Origin: Mycobacterium sp. 852002-10029_SCH5224772
GTDB taxonomy: Bacteria > Actinomycetota > Actinomycetes > Mycobacteriales > Mycobacteriaceae
Length of the DNA stretch: 64,000 bases
Assembly: GCF_001667315.1 (NCBI RefSeq)
Contig: NZ_LZHT01000106.1
Location: 62,001 to 126,000 of the forward strand
Direction: 5' to 3'
The position numbers were made by a program, and so were the translations under genes. Under the pieces are notes generated by a model that was not told the DNA's origin, did no database searches, and worked only from the letters and a program-made list of their open reading frames with translations. Positions 50,376-60,200 of this stretch are shown piece by piece (position 1 is the first letter of the stretch; the number at the start of each line of letters is the position of its first letter).

Positions 50376-53303
50376 ATGAGGCTTGTCGATCGACTGGCGC
50401 GATTAGCGCAGACGACGGACCGATGGGTCGGATGGTCCCGACTCCCCAAACCGTTGGGCCTCGCCGTCCTCGTCGGACTGCGTGAGCAACTGCGGGCCCA
50501 CAACCTTTACGACACCGGCCGCGGACCAAAGGACCGCTCCCCCACGGCGGATGTTGCTGCCTGCCGGGACGCCCGCACCCTCGACGGCACGAACAACGAC
50601 CTGCAGTACCCGATGATGGGATCGATGGGCAGCCGGTTCGGCCGCAACGTCGCCACCACCTTGACCTATCCCGAAGACCAGCAACGCATCCTAGAACCCA
50701 ACCCCCGCCTGATCAGTCAGCGCATCCTCGCCCGCGACAGCTTCAAACCGGCGAGCACGCTGAACCTGCTGGCGGCCGCGTGGATCCAATTCGAGGTCCA
50801 CGATTGGTTCAGTCACGACACGACCGACGACAACCCCTGGGAGATCCCAGTCGCAGCCTCCGACCCGTGGCCCGCCCCGACACTGACCATCAAACGGACA
50901 GCACCGGACCCCAGCCCGGACGCGTCCGGGCCGCCGACGTTCGTCACCAAGGACACACACTGGTGGGACGGATCTCAGATCTACGGCAACACAAAGGGAT
51001 TCGCCGACGGCCTCCGCACCGGAGAACTAGGGCAGGTCAGGATCGACAACGTCGGGTTGCACCCGGAGGAGCTCGAGACCGAGCTCGACCCGCATGGAGC
51101 GATCCGGGCCAATTTCTGGGTCGGGTTGGCGCTGCTGCACTCGCTGTTCATGCGCGAACACAACGCGATCTGCCGCGAACTGCACCGGCACTATCCGGAA
51201 ATGAGCGACCAGCAGCTGTATGACAAAGCGCGCCTGGTCAACTCAGCGCTCATGGCGAAGATCCACACCGTGGAGTGGACCCCGGCGATCATCGCCCACC
51301 CCACCACCGAGACGGCAATGCACGCCAACTGGTCCGGGTTGCTCGGGCAGCGCTTCGACGACCGATTCGGACGCATCACCTCCAGCGAGGTGCTGCAGGG
51401 CATCCCAGGATCAATGACCAACCATGACGGTGTTCCCTATTCGCTGACCGAGGAATTCGTCGCCGTCTACCGCATGCATCCGCTGATCCCTGACGACTAC
51501 ACCCTGCGCTCCCTTCGCAACGATGAGGAGCTTGCCCGATACCAACTGCCCGATTTGCTGGTGCCCCACGTCCGAGAACGACTCGCGCAGTGGGAGGCCG
51601 ACGACCTGCTCTACTCGATGGGTGTTGCCAGTCCGGGTCAGATCACGTTGCACAATTTTCCGGTTCACCTGCAAGATTTCCGCCGGGTCAACGACATCCC
51701 AATTGACCTGGCAGCGGCGGACATCGTCCGGACCCGGGAGCGTGGCGTGCCGCGCTACAACGCCTTTCGGCGGATGATTCGTCTCAAGCCCGCTGCGACC
51801 TTCGAGGACCTCACCGACAACCCGGTTTGGGCCGAGGAGCTACGTCAGATCTACGGTGACGTCGAACGCGTCGACCTCATGGTCGGCCTCTATGCGGAGC
51901 CAAAGCCACCGGGATTCGGGTTCAGCGACACCGCCTTCCGGATTTTCATCCTGATGGCCTCCCGCCGGCTGCGAAGCGACCGCTTCTTCACCACCGACTT
52001 CACCCCGGCGACGTACACCGACGCTGGCATGAACTGGGTAAAAACCAACTCGATGCGTACGGTGCTGCTGCGGCACTTCCCCGCTCTGGAGCCCACCCTG
52101 CGTTCGGTCACCAACCCGTTCGCGCCATGGCCCAGAACACCCGCCCGGCCACCGACCCGAATGTCCGCGCCGGCCACCGCGGCCCGCCGGTATCCGCCGG
52201 CGCCGGGACCGCGGCCCACCTATGTGCCCTACAGTGACGCGCTCGAACAACCGGGCGCCGAGGAAGACCGCGAAATCGAGGCAACCGTGCGGGCGTTGCG
52301 CGGCAACAACGAATGGGCCTACAAGAAATTCCATCATGGCCTGCGAGACGCCCATGCCAAGACGCTGGCCGTCCTCCGTGGCGAGCTCACCGTCTATCCC
52401 GACTTGCCGCCGGAGCTGGCTCAGGGCCTGTTCGCGCAGCCCGGTAGCTACCAGGTGATCACCCGGCTGTCCACGACTTCCGGGGTGATCAGAAGCGACC
52501 AGATACGCGGCGTGCACGGCTTGGCGATCAAGGTTCTCGACGTCGCCGGTGACCGCATCCTGAGCGACGATGAGGCCGCCACCCAGGATTTCCTGCTGGT
52601 GACCCACCGGGAATTCCCCTTCGCCGATGTGCGGGCATATCTGCGGCGCGGCATGCCATTGGCGTGGCTGTTGGCTCGGCTGTCTGATCCGGCGTTGAGT
52701 GCGGTCGGAGCCTTGCTCACCGGGGTTAAACCCGTTCTGGCGAAAGTGGGCGTGGCACTGCCCAACGCCGTGGAGATCTTCATCGAGTCCAACACCCACA
52801 TCCTGGGTCAGACCTTCTATTCGGCCGCACCCATCCGGTGGGGTGATCATGTCGCCAAGTTCGAGGTCGCTCCGCTGTCGGAGTCGGTAAAGGCGTTGAC
52901 TGGCCAGCTGCTGGCAGCTGACACGGGTTACGACGCCTACCGCAGCCAGGTGTTCGATTTCTTCGCCGCCAACACCGCGGAATACGAATTGCGCGCCCAG
53001 CTCTGCACCGACCTGACCCGGATGCCCATCGAGGACGCAACCGTGCCGTGGCCCGAAGAACTCAGTCCCCACATCGGCGTTGCGAAACTCCGTTACAGCC
53101 AACAGAACCCGGACTCCCCCGACCGGCGATACTTCGGCGACGACGTGCTGTCCTACAACTCCTGGCGCGGCCTGGAGGCGCACCGTCCGTTGGGTCCGAT
53201 CAATCGTCTCAAACTGAAGGTCTACGAAGCCTCCAGCAACTTCCGGCATGACAAGAACAATGTCCGTCCCCTCGAGCCGACCGTCGCCGACCTCCCCGAG
53301 TGA
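50376..53303 (+). CDS. Fused cyclooxygenase-like haem dioxygenase and catalase-related protein
   Basis: A 975-residue two-domain haem protein. Residues 1 to about 590 are an animal-type haem peroxidase/dioxygenase: distal histidine His142 (WIQFEVHDWFSHD), a helix LLHSLFMREHNAICRELHRH, and VYRMHPLIPD with Tyr365 and proximal His368, which mirrors the YxWH site of cyclooxygenases. After a proline-rich linker, residues about 615-975 form a catalase-related domain (HHGLRDAHAKTLAVLRGELT with the distal His, and LEAHRPLGPINRLKLKVYEA near the end). In Nostoc a COX-like linoleate dioxygenase works in tandem with a separate catalase-related hydroperoxide lyase; here the two are one chain. ATG 50376 follows GGAGGG; the frame is open back to ATG 50004. 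Confidence 0.9.
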   Translation: MRLVDRLARLAQTTDRWVGWSRLPKPLGLAVLVGLREQLRAHNLYDTGRGPKDRSPTADVAACRDARTLDGTNNDLQYPMMGSMGSRFGRNVATTLTYPEDQQRILEPNPRLISQRILARDSFKPASTLNLLAAAWIQFEVHDWFSHDTTDDNPWEIPVAASDPWPAPTLTIKRTAPDPSPDASGPPTFVTKDTHWWDGSQIYGNTKGFADGLRTGELGQVRIDNVGLHPEELETELDPHGAIRANFWVGLALLHSLFMREHNAICRELHRHYPEMSDQQLYDKARLVNSALMAKIHTVEWTPAIIAHPTTETAMHANWSGLLGQRFDDRFGRITSSEVLQGIPGSMTNHDGVPYSLTEEFVAVYRMHPLIPDDYTLRSLRNDEELARYQLPDLLVPHVRERLAQWEADDLLYSMGVASPGQITLHNFPVHLQDFRRVNDIPIDLAAADIVRTRERGVPRYNAFRRMIRLKPAATFEDLTDNPVWAEELRQIYGDVERVDLMVGLYAEPKPPGFGFSDTAFRIFILMASRRLRSDRFFTTDFTPATYTDAGMNWVKTNSMRTVLLRHFPALEPTLRSVTNPFAPWPRTPARPPTRMSAPATAARRYPPAPGPRPTYVPYSDALEQPGAEEDREIEATVRALRGNNEWAYKKFHHGLRDAHAKTLAVLRGELTVYPDLPPELAQGLFAQPGSYQVITRLSTTSGVIRSDQIRGVHGLAIKVLDVAGDRILSDDEAATQDFLLVTHREFPFADVRAYLRRGMPLAWLLARLSDPALSAVGALLTGVKPVLAKVGVALPNAVEIFIESNTHILGQTFYSAAPIRWGDHVAKFEVAPLSESVKALTGQLLAADTGYDAYRSQVFDFFAANTAEYELRAQLCTDLTRMPIEDATVPWPEELSPHIGVAKLRYSQQNPDSPDRRYFGDDVLSYNSWRGLEAHRPLGPINRLKLKVYEASSNFRHDKNNVRPLEPTVADLPE

Positions 53304-53436
53304 GCGCTTGGGCCCGCTGAACAACTCGACTCGCGCCCGTGCGACGGACGCGGTGACGGGCGGACGGAGCCGAAATCTGCGCACAGCGGCCATCCCATTG
53401 GGCGCCGACTCGCTGGTAGTCCTAAAATCCCCGAAT

Positions 53437-56037
53437 ATGAGCAGCCCATGGCAGTTGCTCGAACGCCCGGCGGAGCAAGAGACGATCCGCGCAGCGCTGA
53501 CCGGCGACAAGCAGCGCGGTGTGGTGCTGATCGGCCCCGCCGGAGTCGGCAAGACGACGCTGGCTCGCACCGTGACCGACGCGTTGCCGTCCAACGTGCA
53601 CTGGGCGGCGTGCACCGAATCATCCCAAGCGATCCCGCTCGGTGCGTTCATGCAGTGGGTCGGTGCGTCGAGTGCGCGCGACCCGATCGCGCTGCTCGCG
53701 TCGGCGCGCGAAAACATCCTCGCCGGTGCCGAACCAGTGGTCGGTGTCGACGACGCGCATCTGCTCGACCAGCTTTCGGCCACGCTGCTGCACCACATCG
53801 CGGTCGAGCGCGCCGGCCGCATTGTGGCCACCGTCCGCAGCGGCGAACCTGCGCCCGACGCGGTTACCTCGCTGTGGAAGGACGGCTATCTGCAGCGGTT
53901 CGATCTCGAGCCGCTGTCGAAAGGACAGAGCATCGCGCTGGTTGAATCGGTGCTGGGCGGCACCCTGGAAGGCCTGTCAGCCGATGTCATGTGGTCGGCC
54001 TCCGGCGGCAACCCCCTATTCCTGCGGCACATGATTCAAGGCGCGATCGAAGCCCAGAGCCTGACCGAGGTCGACGGCGTTTGGCAGCTGCGCGGACCCA
54101 CCGCCGTCTCCTCCGGCCTGGCCGAACTACTGGAGAGCCGGCTTGATCACGCGGGTAGCGAAGCGCTGGGCGCGCTGAAGTTTCTGGCGTTTTGCGAGCC
54201 TCTGGACCTGGACGCGCTCGTCGAGCTGGCCGGAGAAGACGCCGTCGATGCCGCCGAGCTGCAAGGGTTGATCCGCATCGTGCGCGACGGTCCCTTGCTC
54301 AACGCGCGCATCAGCCATCCGCTGTACGGGGACGTGGTGCGCCGCCGCACCGGCACCGCCTCGGCGCGAAAGCTGCGCGGGCGGGTCGTGTCGGTGTTGG
54401 CCGGCCGGGACACGAACTCCGCGGCGGACCGCATCCGCCTGGCCCAACTGTCCATCGACAGCGACCAGGTCGCCGATAACGGGCTGCTGGTGGCTGCCGC
54501 GAAGGACGCCATCTTCCTGGCCAACCTGCCGCTCGGAGAACGGTTGGCGCGCAGCGCATTCGAACGAGGCGACGGACTGCGCGCCGCCGAGTTACTCTCC
54601 CGAGCGGTGCTGTGGCAGGGACGCCCCGGCGAGGCCGACGCGATTCTGGCGCAGTTCAGGGCCGACGACCTCGACGAGCTGCAACTCGTACTGTGGGGCA
54701 TCCCGCGAGTGTCCACTCTTTTCTGGTCGATGGGCGATGTCGATCAGGCCGCCGAGATCTTTACCCTGATGCGCCAGCGAGTCACGCACCGCGCCCTGCG
54801 TCTCATCGTCGAGGCCACCGGGGCGGCGATGGCGGTGCACCAGAACAAGCTTGACGACGGCATCGCGGCCGCCGAGTCGGTCCTCGCCGATCCTGCCGCA
54901 CCCAAACAGGCTGTCGACTTCGCCGCATTCGCGGCAGGCCTGGCCATGCCGGTGGCGGGCCGCGGCGCCGACTTCGAACCGATCGCGGCACGGTGTCGAG
55001 CGGAGCAGAAGCCCACCGACGGGATGATCCGGTGGATGATCCGCTACGGCGACATCTTGGCGCTGACCCATACCGGCAGACTGGATCTGGCCGACCAGCG
55101 GGTAGCCGACTACAGCCGCTTCTCCTCCCAGGGACAGTTCGTCGGCTGGGCCATCGCGAAGATCATGACCGGAGTGGTCGCCACCTATCGCGGGATGTTC
55201 CCGCAGGCCGTGGCGTCATTCGAGCAGGCGTTGGCCGCGCTCAACGCCGAGAATTCATTGCCGTGGCGGTTGCCGGGCAGGCTGTTGTTGGCGCGGGCGT
55301 ACGCCGGGCTGGGCCGGACCGCCGACGCCGAGCGGGTGCTGGCCGACGCGAGCGAACACACGGGTCCTCACCTGGCCTTGCATGAGCCAATGGCGCTGAT
55401 CGCCCGGGCCTGGCTGGCCGCGGCCCGCGGCGGCGAACGCACCGGCATCGATCTCGCCCGTGCCGCCGCCGACACCGCCCACCGGGCCGGCCAGTACGCC
55501 GTCGAAGCCGAAGCGCTGCACCACGCCGCCCGTTTCGGGGACCGTACCGTCGCCCCCCGGCTGGCGACCTTGGCCAAACGCGTCGATGGCGCGGTGGCCG
55601 GGTGGTACGCCCGCCATGCCGCGGCGGTGGCCGGCTCGGATCCGCGCGCCCTCGACGCGGTGAGCACCGACTTCGAGAACGCGGGGCTGTTGCTTTCGGC
55701 GGCAGACGCCGCCGCTCAAGCCGCCGTGCTCTACGAGCGCGGTGGACACGGCCGGTACGCCACCGAAGCCGCCGCGCGGGCGACCAGACTAGCCGCGGCG
55801 TGCGGCGCAGCGATCACGCCGGCGATCCAGGCCGCGGCCCAGCCCCTGCCGATCAGCTCTCGAGAACACGAGATCGCGGCCCTGATTGCGGAGGGACTGT
55901 CCAACCGCGAGATTGCCGACAAGCTCACGGTGTCCGTGCGCACCGTCGAAGGTCACATTTATCGCGCCTGCATCAAACTCGACATCTCCGACCGTGAGGA
56001 ACTAGCGGCGATCGTCGCACGCAACCACACCGCCTAG
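53437..56037 (+). CDS. STAND-type LuxR family transcriptional regulator
   Basis: An 866-residue MalT-like regulator. The N-terminal NTPase has Walker A (IGPAGVGKTTLART, about residues 33-46) and Walker B (VVGVDDAHLLDQ). A long helical repeat region (about 330-780) is probably a TPR-like sensor. The C-terminus carries a LuxR helix-turn-helix (SREHEIAALIAEGLSNREIA, then VSVRTVEGHIYRA). Such proteins couple ligand and ATP state to activation of nearby genes. ATG 53437 is used. It follows the dioxygenase-catalase gene by 133 bases on the same strand and probably controls this locus; the signal is unknown. Confidence 0.92.
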   Translation: MSSPWQLLERPAEQETIRAALTGDKQRGVVLIGPAGVGKTTLARTVTDALPSNVHWAACTESSQAIPLGAFMQWVGASSARDPIALLASARENILAGAEPVVGVDDAHLLDQLSATLLHHIAVERAGRIVATVRSGEPAPDAVTSLWKDGYLQRFDLEPLSKGQSIALVESVLGGTLEGLSADVMWSASGGNPLFLRHMIQGAIEAQSLTEVDGVWQLRGPTAVSSGLAELLESRLDHAGSEALGALKFLAFCEPLDLDALVELAGEDAVDAAELQGLIRIVRDGPLLNARISHPLYGDVVRRRTGTASARKLRGRVVSVLAGRDTNSAADRIRLAQLSIDSDQVADNGLLVAAAKDAIFLANLPLGERLARSAFERGDGLRAAELLSRAVLWQGRPGEADAILAQFRADDLDELQLVLWGIPRVSTLFWSMGDVDQAAEIFTLMRQRVTHRALRLIVEATGAAMAVHQNKLDDGIAAAESVLADPAAPKQAVDFAAFAAGLAMPVAGRGADFEPIAARCRAEQKPTDGMIRWMIRYGDILALTHTGRLDLADQRVADYSRFSSQGQFVGWAIAKIMTGVVATYRGMFPQAVASFEQALAALNAENSLPWRLPGRLLLARAYAGLGRTADAERVLADASEHTGPHLALHEPMALIARAWLAAARGGERTGIDLARAAADTAHRAGQYAVEAEALHHAARFGDRTVAPRLATLAKRVDGAVAGWYARHAAAVAGSDPRALDAVSTDFENAGLLLSAADAAAQAAVLYERGGHGRYATEAAARATRLAAACGAAITPAIQAAAQPLPISSREHEIAALIAEGLSNREIADKLTVSVRTVEGHIYRACIKLDISDREELAAIVARNHTA

Positions 56038-56413
56038 ATCCCGGCGTGCGGCGCGACTACCTACGTTGGCGGTCATCTCCACCCACTACAGCAGGTACTC
56101 CACGATCCCGGCCGCAGCTGTCGTTTCTTCCAGATTAGCTGGAGCATGCCTGATTCGGCGCCGCGCGGCGCCGGTTCGTGTCGTGGACCATGAATTACGC
56201 AGCTTTTGAAGATGGTTCATCCGATGAACTCGCGGTCAAGCCACGAGGGATCCCGGTGCGAAGCGCGCGGCAGTTTGCCAGGAATCAACATCGGTGCCGC
56301 CGGCGTGAGATTGCAGAACAGGTAGGCCGTTACGCATGCCCGCGGCACCGCTGAGTTCATAGATTTGGTTCAACAACGAAATACAGCGGAACCTAACCCC
56401 CCTTGGAGCTGAA
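56038..56413. other. Intergenic region with TTCATCCGATGAA
   Basis: About 375 bases with no supported gene. The palindrome TTCATCCGATGAA lies at 56216-56228, identical to 34616-34628. GGAG at 56404-56407 serves the next gene. Confidence 0.55.
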
Positions 56414-56797
56414 ATGTTATCCACCCCAAACACAGTGACGGCAGACCGTCACGCCGATGCCTCGGTCCGCTCCGGCCGCACACCGGGCACCCAGGTGCCG
56501 CCGCACGCCCCTGTTGTGGGAGGCGGGGTCGGTGCGGCAAAGGGTGCCGGGGCAGCCCTGGGAATTACCCCGGCTTCCCCGGCACCCGTCCTCATCTCCG
56601 CGGGCGAGGTCGCGTTCGCAACTGCCGCCGGTGTGCAGCCACGGCCCGCCGACAGGCGCCATTCCTGGATAGTTCTGCTCAGGCAACGGTTGTCACTGCG
56701 CACCGGTGCTCGGCGCGAGCCGCGTCGCCACTACCCGCCACTGCGACCCGCCTACATTGAGCGCGCGGCCATGGCCCGTGAGATGGAACGACTATGA
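56414..56797 (+). CDS. Small hypothetical protein at the head of the microprotein-patatin group
   Basis: A 127-residue frame starting at ATG 56414 behind GGAG. It has a glycine/alanine-rich centre (PVVGGGVGAAKGAGAALGIT, then APVLISAGEVAFATAAGV) and an arginine-rich C-terminus (RREPRRHYPPLRPAYIERAA). No family is recognised. Its TGA overlaps the ATG of the first microprotein (ATGA at 56794-56797), which strongly suggests translational coupling and supports the frame being real. Confidence 0.5.
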   Translation: MLSTPNTVTADRHADASVRSGRTPGTQVPPHAPVVGGGVGAAKGAGAALGITPASPAPVLISAGEVAFATAAGVQPRPADRRHSWIVLLRQRLSLRTGARREPRRHYPPLRPAYIERAAMAREMERL

Positions 56798-56910
56798 ACG
56801 AACTTCTCATGATCATCGAAGGCGCGGTGCTGATAATGGCCGGCCTCGGAATCCACCGTCTTTCCACATGGCTGGAACGTTGGGACTACGAACGCCACCG
56901 CGAGGATTGA
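56794..56910 (+). CDS. Single-helix microprotein 1 (38 residues)
   Basis: The sequence begins MNELLMIIEGAVLIMAGLGI and continues HRLSTWLERWDYERHRED. One hydrophobic helix (about residues 4-20) is followed by an amphipathic charged tail. The start overlaps the upstream stop (ATGA) and is preceded by GAGATGGAACGAC. It is a paralogue of the frame at 57060-57173: both have NELLM, a hydrophobic helix, RLSxWLER and an acidic end. It lies upstream of the membrane patatin gene on the same strand, and may be a small membrane partner or regulator. Confidence 0.6.
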   Translation: MNELLMIIEGAVLIMAGLGIHRLSTWLERWDYERHRED

Positions 56911-57059
56911 CTCCCGCACGGCGGGGCCGCGTGATCGGCGAATCGACTCGCCTACCCGCCTGAAGCGGAGAGCTGACAACGTCCCAGACCGTATTCATGC
57001 GGCATGGCCTGACGGGTAGGCCGTGGCGCGTGCCGTTGACCCCCGGAGATGGAACGACC

Positions 57060-57173
57060 GTGAATGAACTCCTCATGGTTTTCAGCATCGCGCTGATAGT
57101 GGTCAGCGTCGTCATGAACCGTCTTTCCGCCTGGTTGGAGCGCTGCAACCAAGAACCCCACGGCGAGGAGTGA
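57060..57173 (+). CDS. Single-helix microprotein 2 (37 residues)
   Basis: Starts with GTG at 57060, preceded by GGAGATGGAACGACC as in copy 1. It reads VNELLMVFSIALIVVSVVMN then RLSAWLERCNQEPHGEE. The hydrophobic helix is longer and the tail contains one cysteine. The two genes are clear tandem duplicates, with the substitutions mostly conservative, which is what selection on a protein product would give. It lies 74 bases before the patatin-like gene. Confidence 0.6.
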   Translation: MNELLMVFSIALIVVSVVMNRLSAWLERCNQEPHGEE

Positions 57174-57247
57174 AGCGGCGCACAATATGTCAAGCTATCC
57201 GGTAGCCGCGTTTGACAGCGACTATCTGTCGAGTCTGGGAGGCGAAT

Positions 57248-60200
57248 GTGTCCAGACGTTGGTCCGCATGGGCATCATCTATCGCGGTAGGGATGATCGT
57301 CACGGGTGTGGCGTTCTGTTGCACACTGATTGACCGCGGACCGATCGTCGGTGATCTGAGTGCGCAGTTTCCCGCAGGATTGACCAAGCACCCGTGGGCG
57401 ATCATCGCCGCTGGGATGGTGTTGTTGGGGTGCGCCGCGTTCTACCGCGTCCGTGCGAGTTCGCGATTTGGTTGTCGAATCGCCGGTTTTGTTGTCGCCG
57501 CGACAGTTGTCGCTGTGGCAGCGGGCCTGACCGCACATTTTCTTGTGCCGATCAGGTTGCCGAACACCGCGATGGGTACCGCGGCCGCAGCCGCGGCGAC
57601 CATCATGGTTTGCGCGAGCCTCGTGGCGGCGATCGGGGTGGTCGCCTCCCTGGGAATCATCGCCCGGGGCGCGATGGGCACGTTGCGGTTGTGGGCATGG
57701 CATCGAATGCGTGGTGTGTCCCTGCCGCGAATGTTATTGCCTTCCAAGTTCTTCCAGCGCTCGGGCGCCGGTAGTCGCGATGAACCGCGGAAGAAGCCGT
57801 GGTGGGAGGTGGTGCTGGCACCACAAGAGCTGCCGGAAGTCCTGGCTACCAACGAGGCGGTCAGGAAATCCGGTGAGACGGTCGACGCTTTGCTCGAGAG
57901 ACAGCAGAGCTGGCTGCGCGCCTATAACGTGCCCGGGGTCACCGCCGCGCTGAAAGGCCGCATCAAACCGCTTCAGGCGCTGTGCTTATCCGGCGGAGGT
58001 GTCCGTTCCGCCTGCGTGGCGATGGGTGCCATGCAAGTCTTTTCCAGGCCGTCGAATGACACCGCCGCCGTGGGATCCATGACCTCCGAACACAGCAGCG
58101 CGGCACCGCTGCTGGACGACCTGGACTATGTGATCTCGGTGTCGGGGGGCGGGTATGCGGCCGGCGCACGACTACTGGCGGTACAACCCGAGCCCAGCGA
58201 TCAGGAAACTGAAGGGGCACAACAAGGTCCGAAACCACCGGAGAGCGTAGTGCCGGTCTCCCAGCGGTTCGAAGATGGGTCGCAGGAGTTTGACCATGTT
58301 CGGCGCGGATCGAGCTACATCGCCGACTCGCCATTGGAATTGGTGCGGGCCCTTGGCGAAGTCCTCAAGAACCTGCTGGCCTCCCTGGCGACCATCTTCA
58401 TCGTGCCAGTCATCGCGGGCTGGGTGCTGGGCTGGCTGCTCGCCCGCATCCCCATCGCCGCGTTCCCGCCGGTGCCGGCCGAGCACCCAGCCGCCGAACC
58501 AAACGCCCATGGGGCGCAATACACCGAGATCGAGTTAAAAGAGCACGGCGAGTATTTCGCGTCACTCGTCGGCCAGCCCGCCGCCTATTGGGCGCTGGGA
58601 TCCCTTGCGGCTGCAGCCGTACTGGTGACCATGACCGCGTTGGTCATCGAGTGGGTCTCGGCCAGCCGACGTGGCGAACGCGTGCGCACATGCGTGTCAG
58701 GCCTGGCGCGCGCGATCACCGGATTGGCGCTTGTGGTGTTTACCCTGACGATCGCGGTCCCGGGATTGATGCGGCTCTGCTGGTGGGCTAGCGCCCACCT
58801 TCCCGCCAACCCCGGTAGTGCGTTCACCGCGCTGTCGGGCGTTGTGGGACTCAATTACGTCGCAGCCCTGATCGCCATGGTTTGGCGTGACAAGAACAAG
58901 CTTGCCAAGAGTGCCGGCGCCCAACCGTCCCCCACACTACTGAAACGCCTTCTGCCGCCGGGAGTCATCTCGCTGCTGTTGGTCGTCGGCACATTGGCCG
59001 TGCTCCTGCTGGTGTGGTTGGCTTTGCTGGGTAGCTTCGCGGCCGGTGTCTTCCACTACAACACCAAAAACGTATTCGGAGACCGGCTCAACGAGGTGCC
59101 ACACGGCGCCTGGTGGGTGATCGGTTTGGTGGTCGCCGCGTCGTTCATCGGCTTCGCGGACGTCACGTCTATGAGCCTGCACCCCTTCTATCGGCGCCGC
59201 CTGGCCCGCACCTTCGCGGTGCGCCGGCTACCGCCCGTGGGTGAGAACAACGCGGCCGTGCGCTATCCGGACAACGAACCCACCTGGCTGGACGACTACG
59301 GGCGGGTGAGCAAGGGACCGAAATTCGTGTTTGCGTGCTCGGCCACCATCATCGGCCCGGACAAGCCCGCCCCCGGTCTCAACGCCGTGTCCTACGTGCT
59401 GAGCGCGGATCTCGTCGGGGGGCCCGAACTCGGCTGGTTAGACACCGGAAAGCTGTTGAGCGCCTCGCCGCCACGTATCCGCCGGGACCTCACCGTCGAG
59501 GCGGCGGTCGCGGTGAGCGGCGCGGCCTTCGCCTCCGCGATGGGACGGCAAGACAAGGGCATCGAGAAGCTGCTCGCCATCTCCGGCGCGCGCCTGGGCA
59601 CCTGGCTACCCAACCCGAATTTCGTGCGCCAACTTTGTCACGACGCCGGCCCCGACCGCTCCGACGATCCGCCCCGGGTATTGCCCCCCAAGTCACTGCC
59701 CACCATTCGGGGGGCGGGATACCTGTATCGAGAAATCCTCGGTATCAACAACAAAGATGCCCGATTGGTGCAAATCACGGACGGCGGTCATTACGACAAC
59801 TCGGGTCTCGTAGAGGCTCTCCGCCGTCGGTGCCGACTGATCATCGTCATCGACGGGGGCGGCGATCCGCCGCCGCTACCGACCGGCCTCACCGACGCGC
59901 TCCGGCTGGCGAAATACGAACTCGGCGTTAACATCGCGCTCAAGCGCAAGGGGGCATACTCCCTGGAAAACATCGCGCCAGGGTCCGGCACCCAGTTCGC
60001 CAAAGACAATGCGCTGGCGGGCCTGAACCCACGGATCACCCGGGGCGCGGTAGTCAAAGGCGAAATCACGTACCCGGCGGCGGCAGGGCTCATGGTCTGC
60101 ACCGGCACTCTGATCTTCGTGAAAGCGGTGGTGTCGCAACATTGCCCGTACTGGCTTCTCTCGTATGCGGCGTCCAGTGAAATCTTCCCCCACGATCCGA

